From Heterobilharzia americana (lineage: Eukaryota; Platyhelminthes; Trematoda; Strigeidida; Schistosomatidae), in NCBI GenBank assembly GCA_944470555.2, contig OX104134.1:103100701-103164700 (forward strand): a DNA stretch of 64,000 nt. Direction: 5' to 3'. This document shows positions 1-11,648 of this stretch, one piece after another; within the stretch, counting starts at the first letter, position 1; each line of letters starts with the position of its first letter. The notes beneath the pieces were generated by a model that ran no database searches, was not told the origin of the DNA, and worked only from the letters and a program-made list of their open reading frames with translations. Made by a program: the position numbers and the translations under genes.

Positions 1-1
1 G

Positions 2-1032
2 CCGCAAACCTTTATCCGCCTCATTCAACAACTATATGAAGATGCCACATGCCAAGTAATCCACAATGGGAAGCTCAGTGATGCCTTTGAAGTGAAGACA
101 GGAGTGAAACAAGGTTGCCTACTATCCCCCATGATATTCCTTATTGTGGTCGACTGGACTGGATCATGCAGCAAACAGTAGGCAGCGAGAAGAGGGGGAT
201 ACACTGGACGACGGAAAAGAACCTAGAAGACTTGGATTTCGCCGATGACTTATGCCTAATGTCACATAAACTTGAAGATCTGCAGGCAAAAACTAACAAG
301 TTGATAGAAGAGGCAGCTAAGACGGGACTTCAGGTGAATATAGAGAAGACAGAAGTGATGAAGATACCGCACCACCACCATCAACAACAACAAACTCCAA
401 TCACCGTCAACGGGAGAAACTTGAAGGAAGTAACCTCCTTCACTTATCTAGGAAGCACTGTTTCAACTACAGGCGGGACGGACGAGGACGTCAAAGTCAG
501 AATCGGAAAAGCAAGACAGGCATTCATTAGCCTGAAACCAGTGTGGAGATCTTCTGCACTCAGCATGCGGAACAAGATACGGATTTTCAACACCAACGTC
601 AAGTCAGTGCTCTTGTATGGCTCAGAGACTTGGCGCGTCACGAAAGGTATTTCCAATAAACTACAGACATTCATCAACAACTGCTTACGCTCGCTGCTGA
701 AGATCAGATGGCCAGAAAAAATAAGCAACAAGGAACTCTGGGAACGAACCAACCAAGAACCTATCACGCAACAAATATGCAGGAAGAAGTGGAGATGGAT
801 TGGCCATGCACTGAGAAGGCCGACTGAGGACATCACGCGTCAGGCCCTCGAGTGGAATCCCCATGGGAAGCGACGAGTTGGACGTCCGAGGGTGACATGG
901 AGGAGGTCGTGCGAGGAGGAAATGAGAGCTTGTGGGCTGTCGTGGGACCAGGTTCAAAAGATCTCAGAGAACAGAGGTCACTGGAGGCGTGCTACTGAAG
1001 CCCTATGTTCCACTAGGAACCCAAGGGACTAA
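2..1032 (+). pseudogene. LINE ORF2-like reverse transcriptase, C-terminal part, frameshifted
   Basis: This is the coding part of copy A. Codons from position 2 match the reverse-transcriptase thumb-side region of copy B (PQTFIRLIQQLYEDAT, GVKQGCLLSP). The 5-bp duplication at 153-162 moves the frame by two, and the remainder is read in the frame open from 115 to 1032. Downstream it shows FADD, the Cys-poor linker with an HHHHQQQQ tract, RWIGHALRRPTEDITRQ, and the basic end HGKRRVGRPRVTWRR. The stop codon is the first TAA of the tail. The family copies its own RNA by target-primed reverse transcription. This copy cannot encode a full protein in the window. Confidence 0.85.
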
Positions 1033-1046
1033 TAATAATAATAATA
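1030..1046 (+). repeat. (TAA)n tail of LINE copy A
   Basis: Short TAA microsatellite directly after the last sense codon. Its first unit is also the stop codon of the LINE frame. Confidence 0.9.
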
Positions 1047-1047
1047 G

Positions 1048-1290
1048 TCAGCAACACCTGACTTTCCGTTATGTTGTGGCCTAGTGAATAACACTCTGGC
1101 TTTTCAAGCGATGAGCACTGGAATTGAGCCTCAGTGGCAACAGCATCACCCTCTGGAGTGCAGGTATATCCGACTGATGAGTCCAGAGCGTGACGAAACG
1201 CCTATCTTGATTTTTACTGTTATCTATACAGAAGCAAATTATTTCATTTTCTTCAGGCGGTCAAACATTTTGTAACTGTAGTGGATTGTG
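1048..1290 (+). mobile_element. SINE-like repeat with tRNA-like head and hammerhead core (Sm-alpha type), copy 1
   Basis: Directly after the LINE tail comes a tRNA-like head with an A-box-like TGGCCTAGTGAA (1077-1088) and a B-box-like GGAATTGAGCC (1120-1130) at tRNA-like spacing. It is followed by a hammerhead-ribozyme core at 1158-1212. Schistosome Sm-alpha repeats are known to join a Pol III promoter to a hammerhead ribozyme, and the order here is the same. The exact ends are uncertain, and I see no target-site duplication. The short open frame at 1084-1275 runs through this repeat and is not a gene. Confidence 0.72.
1158..1212 (+). ncRNA. Hammerhead ribozyme core, degenerate (in SINE copy 1)
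   Basis: The conserved CTGATGAG box is at 1174-1181 and the GAAAC box at 1195-1199. Between them stem II keeps three pairs (GTC 1181-1183 with GAC 1192-1194). A possible cleavage triplet ATC lies at 1204-1206. Stem III is nearly absent, and stem I pairs only for about three bases, so activity is doubtful. The core is seen directly. Membership in the Sm-alpha class is inferred from layout. Confidence 0.65.
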
Positions 1291-2460
1291 CTATACATAA
1301 GTATAATAAACTATTAATTGCCACAGTCTGCAACCAAACGAACTGTCTGATGCCTATGGTGATATGTTATGCTAGTCCACTAACAGTGCACTGAATCCCT
1401 TTGTAACCCAGAAGTCAAAATCTATCTGTCCAGTGGGTCAGCTTGTGGAGGAAGAATCTTGTGACTTTACATTTAGGACAGCAGTTTGCTACAACCCATC
1501 TGATTTCTTATCACTTTCACCATGATCAATAACACAGTAATTCCATGGCAGTTACAGATGAGGTATTCTCAACTCAAAATATGACTGCAATTTCTTTTCA
1601 GACATCCATCAGTCAATAAGAGAAATAGTTCTTCTGACTGCATTTCACTGTTCCAGTAAAGTCATGTTCTTGTGATAGCAGTAATACCGCAACTTTTTAC
1701 TTTTGCTTTTTCACTAATTCATTTATTCCCTAAGCTACAAGTATTGTTGAAAGGACTATAATGTTTCATTGGTGATCTAGTTTCATCAAGAGGATTGGGT
1801 TTGTTGAATTACATGGTTGCTTGAGGCATATGGCTTGGATTCTTTTCGTTATGGCCCTCATATTGCTGCACTTCACTCTGGAAATTATTTGTTGATAAAC
1901 TTGAATTGTTTGCTCTAAAAATGCAAAAAACTTCAGGAGACTTACTTCATAGTGTTTTGTCCTGCGTTTTCAAAATCATCAACATCATATCTTGCAAGAG
2001 CTTTCATGGTCTGTCGAGACAGTTTATAAAATGACCCAACCAACAGTTATTTTTCTTGAAAATCATTCGCAGTATAGTGCTCTAGAATGAAGCCAAATAG
2101 CTATAATTTGAGTATGATGAAGATATATCTGTTAACTTACAGATGCTTAAGTGAAAACAATGGTGGCAGCCTTGTTTCAAAACTATTCTGAAATAAATAA
2201 CTGCGATCCGACTCACATTTTACACAACATGAATCGTTTTTGATTGTGTGGTTAAGGATACAGTGTTTGCTGACTGCATTTTGTCGAATTTACATTTACC
2301 GATTCTCATTCCTTGTAAAATATATGAAACCTGACTCTCAGTCAGCCACTAAAGAAAAGATTTCTCTTTTTAAAACTCATAGTCAACAAGCAGAGCAATC
2401 CTCAATGTTCATTGATGCTGCTTTTTACGTCAAAAATTATATGTTTAATTTCTGTTTATT
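1291..2460. other. Non-coding AT-rich stretch, possibly intron of the 2473-2984 exon
   Basis: No open frame of note, no recognised repeat. If the exon at 2473 is real, this stretch (and perhaps copy A and the SINE) lies in its upstream intron. Confidence 0.5.
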
Positions 2461-2472
2461 CTTACTTAACAG
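2461..2472 (+). other. Likely 3' splice acceptor
   Basis: A T-rich run (TTCTGTTTATTCTTACTTAAC from about 2450) ends in CAG at 2470-2472. The long open frame continues past it in the phase needed for an exon starting at 2473 (one base of the first codon would come from the previous exon). Confidence 0.5.
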
Positions 2473-2984
2473 ATAATGCGACATCTGATTATTACATTAA
2501 TCTGCTCCCTACAAAAGAAATCACTCATCACAGATCAACTGAATCAGCTCCAATAACAACAAGTGAGTCACTAACCAGCATGGATAATCACCACCATCAT
2601 GGATTCGAGCAAGATAATCATCATTATCATTATGTCGATGACAGCAACAATAGTGATAATGTGAATGACAAATGGCTGGATAAACACACTGTTGATCATT
2701 TAGTTGATCCGTTATTATCAGAGTACTACTTAGCAAACAGTGAGTCATCAGTTCCAAATGAAACAAACAATAACACAAATCCAATGACGGTTGATTCATT
2801 TTGTGCGAAATGCATTAAATGGCAACAGTTACATTCAACTTTACCCTGCATATTATATCCATTAAATTTTGATATACCAGGACAAGTAAATCAAAGCAAA
2901 TTGATTTATGTTTATGCAATGCGGAAAATAGTTGCTCAAATTAATAAAAGCCTTCATGAATTACTGCTAGACCTGCAGCTATAA
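2473..2984 (+). CDS. Probable terminal coding exon of an unrecognised host protein
   Basis: The open frame runs 170 codons from a good splice acceptor to TAA at 2982-2984. I do not recognise the family. The first two thirds are low in complexity and rich in His, Asn, Ser, Thr and Asp (an HHHH run near 2590, HHYHYVDD near 2620, NNSDNVND near 2650), which is common in schistosome coding exons. The last 60 residues are more ordered: FCAKCIKWQQLH with a CxxC pair, then an amphipathic-looking C-terminus (YAMRKIVAQINKSLHELL). A poly(A) signal follows within 60 bases. An in-frame ATG at 2412 lies upstream of the acceptor, so a single-exon reading is possible but less likely. The opposite strand is also open at 2521-2799, which I take as a shadow. 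Confidence 0.5.
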
Positions 2985-3036
2985 GGATTATGTATATGGG
3001 TGCATGAATCAAATATTTTGATTGGTGAACAGAACT

Positions 3037-3042
3037 AATAAA
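3037..3042 (+). promoter_or_regulatory. Poly(A) signal AATAAA
   Basis: Canonical AATAAA 53 bases after the stop codon of the 2473-2984 exon, followed by AT-rich sequence. It gives a short 3' UTR ending before LINE copy C. Confidence 0.45.
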
Positions 3043-3137
3043 AATATAAAATGACTTTATCAACGTAGTATCCTTTGTTACCTTTCGCTACTTAACGATA
3101 AATACAGGTAGCATAAAAACATTCTGATTTATCTTTT

Positions 3138-4640
3138 TGTTTATCCCTTCCGTTTCTAGCGAAAAAAGGGCTTCAGTAGCACGCCTCCATTGCACTGCCT
3201 TCTCTGAAGTCTTTTGAACCTCACTTCGTGACTGCCCACAAGCTTTTATTTCATCCTCACATGATCTTCTCCATGATTCCCTAAGACACCAAACTCGTAG
3301 TATCACATTTGGATTCCACTCGACGACCTTACCTGGTCTGGTGTGTGATGTCCCCAATCCACCTTCTCAGTGTATGCCCAATCCAATTCATCTCCATTTT
3401 CTTCTGCATAGTTGTTGACTGATGTGTTCTTGGTTGGTTCGTTCCCAGAGTTCCTCGTTGCTTATTCTTTCCGGCTATCTGATCTTCAGCAACGAGCGTA
3501 AGCAGCTGTTGATGAATGTCAGTGGTTTGTTGGAAATGCTATTCGTAACACGCCAAGTCTCTCAACCATCACACAGAAGCACTGACTGACTTGAGTGAAT
3601 TACTGTTGAAAAGCCGGATGTCGTTCACGCTTTATACTGAGTGCAGTACAGTGCAGTGTAGTGCATTGCAGTAGATCCTCACACTGATTGCAGCTTAATG
3701 AAGACCTGCCTTGTTGTCTTTCGGATCCTGGCTGCTTTGATATCCTCATCTGTGACACCACCGCCACCTGTAGTTGAAACGATGCTGCCTAGGCATAGAG
3801 GTAGGTGAAAGAGACCACTTTCTTAAATTTTCTCCGTTGATGGTGCTTGTTGTTGTGGTGGTGGTTGTTGGTCGGGTATCTTCATCACCTCTGTCTTCTC
3901 TATGTTCACCTTAAGAAGTCCCGTCTTACTTCGCTGCCTCGGCTCTTTGGTCAACTTGTTGGTTTTCACCTACAGATCTTTAAACTTGTGCGACAAGACA
4001 TAAGACATAATTCATCATCAACGGCCAGATCCAAATCTTGTTCTACGGTCTTTTCATTGGTCCAGCCAGCATATGCCCATGCTCTCACGGCTCGTCACAC
4101 TTGTCTGTTGCATCATCCAGTCCAGTCCAGTCGACCACAATCAGGAAGATCGTCAGTGATAGTAGGCTGCAGCCCTGTCTTATTCCTGTCACCTGTTTTC
4201 ACTTCAAAGGCATCATTGAGCTTTCCATTATGGATCACTTGGCATGTGGCGTTTTAATATAGCTGTTGAATGAGGCTGATAAAGTTTTGTAGCACTAAAA
4301 CCGTAATGTTGAAGCAGCTGCCTGTCAAATTACTTCTCGATTGACGCTGTCGAAGGCCTTCTCAAAGTCGATGACTTGAGTTGGAGAGTTGACTGCCATT
4401 CTATGCTTTGTTCTACGATGATGCTTAGCAGAGTGTTGCAATTTGATCTGCACATGATTTGTTCTTCCTGAATCCAGCCAGCCAGCCTGTTCCGGTTATA
4501 ACTTTGAATCTGGAGCCTCTTTCAGTCTCTCCCCGATGATGCGGCTTAGTATTTTGCTTGGGTGGGTGTGGACAGGAGCATGATTCCTAGCGAGTTCTTG
4601 CAAACACTTAGGTCTCCCTTCTCTAGGAGCTTGACAAAAC
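3138..4640 (-). mobile_element. RTE-like LINE, copy C (5'-truncated, decayed)
   Basis: Reading the minus strand from 4640, the copy enters at the segment equivalent to VKLPKKGDLSACKNWRGI of copy B. It then shows KAFDSV near 4350, GVKQG near 4190, the active-site region near 4020, the basic C-terminal region (3330-3170) and a degenerate TAA tail near 3138. Several frameshifts break it. At the active site an extra codon separates the usual FADD into A-V-D-D, so it is dead. Local GCAGT-type expansions lie at 3640-3672. It is clearly older than copies A and B. It sits about 100 bases downstream of the poly(A) signal of the putative exon. Confidence 0.88.
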
Positions 4641-5163
4641 CTAAAATGACCATTTTTGATGACTTTACGTGTAGGAGTGTCGGAAAGTACTTAATGAGTG
4701 ACCACAGTCTCTACTTATCTTTTAAAATCCCATGCTGTTCAAACTTGACATTATGGCTGATCTATCGAAACATAGATATCCCTAAATTTTCAGTGACAGT
4801 TTTTCAAGTATATGAAGGACATTTTTCACCTAAAGCGATAATGAGTGGCCGTAAACATCTTGCTGGTATGCAGCAAATATTTAAAAAGTAACCATTTTCT
4901 TCGTGTCAAGATGTGCTCATCTTCTATGTGTTTAAGCTTTGTTATTTAAAAACACACAAACGTTTTTGTCACTTTGGCCTCTACTAATGCTTCTTAAAAC
5001 ATTTAAGTGATCACTTTCATCAACTTTAAGGTGGAACATAATCCAGAACAAAATACTACAGTACTACATTAACTGATGAATTAAACAACTAACTATTCAT
5101 TAGTCTACGTTTTGTACGGTTGTTTTAGATCGAATTTCTGTGATATTCTCTTATTCTTACTCT
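4641..5163. other. Non-coding spacer between LINE copies C and D
   Basis: AT-rich, nothing recognised. An open frame at 4562-4891 (+) begins inside antisense LINE sequence and runs on into this spacer, which makes it an accidental chimera. Confidence 0.6.
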
Positions 5164-5175
5164 ATTTGGATGACT
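5164..5175 (+). repeat. Target-site duplication, 5' member, of LINE copy D
   Basis: ATTTGGATGACT occurs here, immediately before the LINE 5' end, and again at 8595-8606 immediately after the (TAA)n tail. Confidence 0.85.
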
Positions 5176-5379
5176 AACCTCTGCTGGCTAACTAGTTCAC
5201 TAGTTACTAGCCGGTCCTAAGCCCGGGTAAAGACGGAACGTTGGGCATAGGAATAGCAACCCGACCCCGCAAAACAAATCCAACCACTACAGAAACTTCG
5301 CAGCACAAACCAAATATAAAAATAATAACAAAATTATTCATTGCTGACATCGGAGAGGCAGAATGACGCCAGTTGGTGA

Positions 5380-8300
5380 ATGTCTTCGGGAAGCCAATGG
5401 ACCGATGTATCTCCTCTTCTCTCAATGAAAGCGAAAGTAAACGTGGGGACATGGAATGTCCGCACCATGTTTGAATACAGCAAGACAGCCCAGATTGCAA
5501 ACGAGATGAGAAGGTATCACACTGAAGTGCTTGGAATTTGCGAAAGTAGATGGAATGGGAGTGGACTCTCCAAACTGTCAACTGGAGAATCAATAATCTA
5601 CTCTGATATTGTCACACAGACGACAACCACGAACACACTGAGTTATGGAGTGGCTATCATGATGTCCCTTGATCAAGAGCATCGAAGGCTCTCTCTCATG
5701 CAGTGGGAACCAATCTCCTCCACAATCAGGATCATGACAGCAAGATTCAACTCAAAAGGAAGGAAGGAAGGAAGGTCACAATTATACAATGCTACCCTAT
5801 GCACCTACAATTAATGCAGAGCAAAGAAAAAGGAGGAACTCTACAGACAACTGCAATCAACACTGGACAAGACCCCATCTCAGTTGGCGACATCAAAATC
5901 CTAATGGGTGGGGTGACATGAATGCCAAACTGGGAGGGGACAACACAGGAAGAGAACTCATCATGTATCAAGAAGCATTCGGTGAAATGAACGAGAATGG
6001 AGAATCGTTTGCAGAATTCTGTGCATTCAACAATTTGGTGATTGGAGTCAGGCAGTGTGTTCAAGCACAAGGATATACACAAAGCGAGCGACATGGATTT
6101 CACCAGACACCAGGACACAGTACACTAAAAATCAGATCAATTTCATATCAATGTGAAGAAAGTGGACACACAGCCTACTTGACACAAGGTCAAGAAGAGG
6201 AGCAGATGTAGGATCAGACCAGTCACTATCTAGTCCAAGCAACCCACCTTCCAAATCAAGTTAAAAGCCTTCAAGGATGCTAATGATAGACCGCAGTTCA
6301 AGTACAACACTCGGAAATTGAAGGACGAAACTACAAAGTAAATCTTCACGGCAGCCAGCCATCAAGACAAAATGGGAGATATCGAGGAACATCCCTGAAG
6401 AAACCTGTGTGGATGAACATTGGAAGTCTTTGAAAGCTATGTGGAAAGAAACCTGCACAACCGTATTAGGAAGGAAGAAGAAAGAAGATAAGGAATGGAT
6501 CTCGATGTATCATGGAAGCTGATAGAGGAGGAAGAGGAGGATGGTGAAGCAGAAGATAAACCAGTGCAAGGATGCTCAACGACAAGAGGAACTGAGTGCA
6601 ATGTAAAAAACATTACACTGGACAAAGAAGTGAAGAAGGTGTACGGAAAGACAAAAGACACTTCTGTGTTACATTGGTATGTGAAGCAGGACAGGCTGCA
6701 GGTAGGAGAGGCAGAGACCTGACAACATTGTATCAAATAACCAGGTTACTCTCTGGGAGGGAAGAGATCAACACAGCACAGATGAAACCAATAAGAGATG
6801 ATGACGGAAATATAATTACCAAAGAAGTTAACAAGGAAGCAATGGACTGACCACTTCAAGAAGCTCTTGAATGGACCACCGCCACCACTTGCACTTCGTC
6901 CACAAATACCACCTACAGCCGCTGAATTACAAGTGAACATAAATCCTCCAACAAAGGTGGAACTTCTGAGTGCCATAAAGCTGCTGAAATGTGGGAAAGC
7001 AGCAGGACCAGATGGGAACCCGCCAGAAGCACTGGAAACAGACACAGAGACAACAGCGGACATGCTCACACCATACCACTATTGCAGAAGGTTTTCGAGG
7101 AAGGGAAGGTACCTACAGGTTGGCTGGAAGAAGGGTTACCTTGTCAAACTCACGAAGAAGGGAGACCTCAGTGTTTGCAAGAACTGGAGCGGAATCACTC
7201 TCCTGTCCACCCAAAGCAAGCAAAATATTAAGCCGCATCATCCTGGAGAGACTAAAGTACGCACTGGACTCAAAACTACAACCAGAACAGGCTTGCTGGC
7301 TGGCTTCAAGAAGTACAAATCATTTGCGGAACAAATTGCAACGATACACTACGCATCATCACAGAACACAGTACAGAACGGCAGTCAACTCAAATCTACC
7401 TCAACTTCATCGGCTTTGAGAAGGCCGGCCTTCGACAGCGTCGACCGACAAGTAATTTGACAGGCAGTTGATTCAACACTACGGTTTCGCTACCACAAAC
7501 CTTTATCAATCTCATTCAACAACTATATGAAGACGCCACATACCAGCCAAGTAATTCACAATGGCAAGCTCAGTGATGCCTTTGCACTTGAAGTGAAGAC
7601 GGGAGTGAAATGAGGTTGCCTACTATCCCCATGATATTCCTGATTGTGGTCGACTGGATCATGCAGCAAACTTTGGGGAGCGAGAAGGTGGGGGATATGC
7701 TGGACCGCAGAAAAGAACCTGGAATAAGATTTGGATTTCACCGAGGATGACTTGTGTCTGATGTCACACAAACTTGAAAATCTACAGGCGAAAACTTACA
7801 AGTTGACAGAATAGGTGAGGCAGGGCAGTGAAGACGGGACTGCAAGTGAATATAGAGAAGACAGAGGTGATGAAGATACTCAACCAACATAACAAGCTCC
7901 AATAATCATCAACTGGAGAAACGTGAAGGAAGTAGCCTCTTTCACATATCTAGGAAGCACTGTTTCAAATACAGGCGGCGGCACAGATGAGGATGTCAAA
8001 GTCAGGATCGGAATCGGAAAAGCAAGACAGGCTTTCATTAACCTGAAACCAATGTGGAGATCTTCTGCACTCATGGAGCGTGAACAACATCCGGATATTC
8101 AACACCAACGTCAAATCAGTGCTTCTGTGTGATGGTTCAGAGACTTGGCGCGTTACGAAAGGGATTTACAACAAACTACACACATTCATCAACAACTGCC
8201 CACTACGCTGGCTCGATACTGAAGATCAGATGGCCGAATGATGAGAATAAGCAACAAGAAACTGTGTCTGGGAACGAACCAACGAAGCAAGAAGCTATCG

Positions 8301-8462
8301 CTCAAACAGATATGCACTGGAAGGAAGTGGAGATGGATTGTGCATACAGTGAGAAGGCGGACTGGGGACATCACGCGTCAGGCGTGGTCGTCGAGTGGAA
8401 CTCCGATGGGAAGCGACGAGTTGGGCATGCTAGCTGAGGGTGACATGGAGGAGATCGTGTGA
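5380..8462 (+). pseudogene. LINE endonuclease/reverse transcriptase, multiply frameshifted
   Basis: This is the remains of the single long frame of copy D. In order: AP-endonuclease-like domain (GTWNVRTM, CESRWNG, DMNAKLGGDN), a linker, then reverse transcriptase (KCGKAAGPDG near 6985, FDSVDRQVI near 7425, QQTLGS near 7670). At 5920-5950 the endonuclease motif GDMNAKLG appears with its first residues disturbed by an insertion. No single frame exceeds about 200 codons, so no functional enzyme is expected. Confidence 0.88.
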
Positions 8463-8577
8463 GGAGAAAACGAGAGCTTGTGGGCTGTTGTGGAGCCAGG
8501 TTCAAAAGATTTTAGAAAAGAGAGCGTACTGGAGTTATGCTACTGAAGCCCTGTGTTCCAATAGGAACCCAAGGGAC

Positions 8578-8594
8578 TAATAATAATAATAATA
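8578..8594 (+). repeat. (TAA)n tail of LINE copy D
   Basis: TAA units right after the last codon of the element and before the 3' target-site duplication. Confidence 0.9.
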
Positions 8595-8606
8595 ATTTGG
8601 ATGACT
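8595..8606 (+). repeat. Target-site duplication, 3' member, of LINE copy D
   Basis: ATTTGGATGACT, identical to 5164-5175. The first base or two could also belong to the TAA tail. Confidence 0.85.
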
Positions 8607-11600
8607 GGGCTGCACTTTATTGGAATGCTTAAGACTTATCAAAAGCAGTGAAGTGTCGAGAGCTTACTGAATGTTCCGTTACAAAGCTAAATATGTATTT
8701 TTATTAGTGAGTGCGGATACTGTTCACGACCACATTTCACAACCCCGCCCATGGTAGCCGCTATATATTCGGCTTCATTGGAGCAAGTGAACTGACACAT
8801 AGAAGATCAGTATCTGCAAACCTGAATATATTCCAGCAAATATGAAACTTCGGTCTCAGAATCCCTGAAGCTGCAAATTTTATTTTATTTTGGTTCAGCT
8901 AAACGAGCTATAAGGAGAGAAGTAAACAACCGATAGGTCTATGTGTTAATATAATATCGAGAAGATGGAATGAATAATAAGATAATTTAGGGCAATAGAT
9001 ATGCGCTGAGCTACAACAGCTACAGGAAATTTCATAAGGTTTATGTAAATACTTGAACATTTAGAAAAACCCAATAATGGAAAATAGTTTCTTATCTTGT
9101 TTTTTATGAAAACAATGAGTTTCTAGTACCGTTTCAGGAAGTGTCGAAAAACTTTCAGTTCAAGTGACTTTGGATAGAGATATACAGATGTATAAAACAC
9201 ATACTATTTTGGAAATCCTACTGACAATAAAGTAGCATTTAAGAGAAGCACATTTAGCCTGTTTTCTTCGAATTAGTTCTGTTCGGTTTTGGCTAACATA
9301 ACTCATTTAGCAAACGAATGTGATATATAGTATCACAGAGTAGCTACTGTTGAATATCATTCTGGTTTAACTACTAGGTCTTCAGAAGCAGTTGGTGACT
9401 GACCTTAGAACCAAGCCAATTGTCCGCAGGCAGTAAGGGATTAAATGTCAGGGTACCACCATTTCATTGTATTGGGAGGTGGTTAATATTAGAAAAATGA
9501 TGAGTGCAAAATATGGTCTTCATCAATGGAATAACCTAGGCCTAAGACTTGCTACCGTTTCTATTAGGGAGATATAGATAGATATCTAGGGACTTTAGAG
9601 CCTTCCCCATAAAGAGAGGGCATGCCTTGTTGTATACCTGGTTTTCATGCACATGAGCCTAATTATAAGCCCGTCTTATGGTTGCTGATGTTTCATTGAC
9701 CTGGGAAGTTGAGGAAGCCATAGAAAATCAAAAAGCTACTGTTGAAGATTGCTTTAGTCTGTTAACACCTTTCATATACTGACTTGTCTGAATGCTCAAA
9801 GATTATTCACGCAATCAGTTCTTCTTGTAAGTCGTATTGGGATTTAAACACTGAAAGGTCCCTTGATCTTGATCCATTTAGGGGAAACTGTAATTTGGTG
9901 TCCATTAACTGGATAACTTGTTCCATTCATTGCTGTATATCACATATCGTTTCTTCTGTCATCCCTTACAAACTACAAGCTGTGAAGCAAAACAGTTCGT
10001 CTTCTGAACATTCTGGCTCTTTACAATCCATGGAAAATGTTCACATTGAGACATACCTATTTATTCAATTTTCGATACAAACTGAGGATATTATTGAGAG
10101 AAAACAATGACTGAACTAAATTCTGAGGTCAGGAGTCTATAAATCGCGTACTTTTACAGACCATTCTTGCTCTCCATAAATATATATAAATATATGTTAC
10201 CAGAAGAAGAAATTTGGACAACTTGTATGCCGTAATTATTCCTACAGCTTTTAACAAACCTAACAAATGATAATATCACTGACTATAAACAATGTAAAAA
10301 ATATATTCCAGTTGACTGCAACCAACTAAGGAGACAAACAGACACGCAGATTTGTAGAACGAATTACTATTATATTGCTAACCCTCATGACTTGGGAAGA
10401 TATGAAATGGCTGGACTGAAGTCGATAAGGCGGTTAGTAAACAACTTAACAGAGATGATAATTACAGAATTCCAAGCAGTTTGTTAAAAATCCCTGATTG
10501 AAATTTGACGAATGTTCAAAAACGATAACATTTATTTATTTCGTATCCATTTAACTGATCTACAGATGTAACCGTATTTCATCTGCTTACCATCATTCAT
10601 GTTTATTGGAATTATGTGATGTGATTGTTAGTATTTAAATATCTCTTAAGTAGGTGTCAGTGGATATGAATATGTCGAGATGTGCATGCTTCTTCTTTAC
10701 TCAGACTGCTATGTACATCAGTAATAGAGGTTTGTCTGGGCAGTATTTCTCTATTACGAAAGCTCAGTCTGCATACCATTCACTCATATTATTTATTGTG
10801 AATATTATAAATATTTATGAATTATTTATTACATACATTGTTGAGTTAGTTGACCTTGTATGGTCACGCCGCAACCTTTTTGTGCTTGATGATAAATAAC
10901 CCTTATAAATGCGAGAAACTTAAGACGTCAAAAGTCATCTCAACTTAAGGTTTTTCAATATCAGTTCAAGTTACACCCTGGGTGTCTATACTGTTTGTGT
11001 TGCTAACTAGAACCACTTCAAGGCTTCTTTTTGAATTTATTTCATCCACTAAGGTACATATCAGCCGTCATGTAACTGCTGAAGGAATAAATCTTTCTCA
11101 ACTCATACTAGTTTATCTTCATAATGAATATGCTTGTACTGAATATCTACACAAAATTATGCTCTTTTTGATAACAGTAATATTTCAGTAGGAACTGCTG
11201 CCCTTCATTATAAAGACAGGTAAGTTCTGTTTCCATACCAACTTACATAACTACTATTTATGAAGCATCTAGTAATTCTCAATGTTATTTTAACTTAGTT
11301 TGGTGTTTACTGACCTTGCTTTATATTTGATTTGGATTATTTCATTAATTAAACTGGATAAAATCATGTCTTAGCTTTGTCAAGAAGTGAAACCTGTTTA
11401 AGGCTACCTGGAGAGTTAATGTATATTTTATTTTTGACTAGTAAGTCGCAAGTCAGAAAAGTATTTTCCTACAGTTTATTTCCATTCAATTTGATTGCAT
11501 CGAGTCACATTGATGGAGAATACAGTTTAGTGTGAAACTGGGATACTTTAAAGTAAATATCGTGTTTGGTTGTGCTAAAATTTCTATTTTGGCAATGAAT

Positions 11601-11614
11601 GTGATGCATTCTTA

Positions 11615-11648
<34 letters not shown>

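Larger units (their letters stand above)
1..1046 (+). mobile_element. RTE-like LINE, copy A (3' part, cut by window edge)
   Basis: This is the 3' third of an RTE-like non-LTR retrotransposon. It starts inside the reverse transcriptase and ends in a (TAA)n tail at 1030-1046. Aligned by eye to copy B (from about 18255) I count about six substitutions and two indels in roughly 1.03 kb, so it is a very young copy. The reverse-transcriptase motif FADD is intact near 239. A tandem 5-bp duplication (ACTGG at 153-157 and 158-162) shifts the frame just before the DWIMQQ segment. From there to the stop the frame is open and includes the basic tail HGKRRVGRPRVTWRR that copy B has lost to a frameshift. 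The 5' two thirds lie outside the window or never existed. Confidence 0.93.
5176..8594 (+). mobile_element. RTE-like LINE, copy D (full length, decayed, with TSD)
   Basis: This copy is colinear with copy B from the 5' end (ACTAGTTACTAGCC, then CCCGGGTAAAG) to the (TAA)n tail at 8578-8594. The endonuclease start (VNVGTWNVRTM, near 5440) and ICESRWNGSG (near 5535) are clear. The remaining frame is broken into pieces at 5380-5814, 5789-6211, 6867-7460, 7923-8132 and 8238-8462. Lesions include a GGAA expansion near 5758-5774, many small insertions, and an extra codon in the active site (FTEDD near 7740). The 12-bp duplication shows that both ends are original and that nothing was lost at insertion. 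Confidence 0.95.

Noticed and set aside
2521..2799. 92-codon minus-strand frame opposite the putative exon
   Set aside because: It is the shadow of His/Asn-rich codons (CAT/AAT read backwards) and lacks supporting signals.
4562..4891. 109-codon plus-strand frame
   Set aside because: Its first residues are antisense LINE C sequence and the rest is flank, so it is an accidental fusion at the truncation point.
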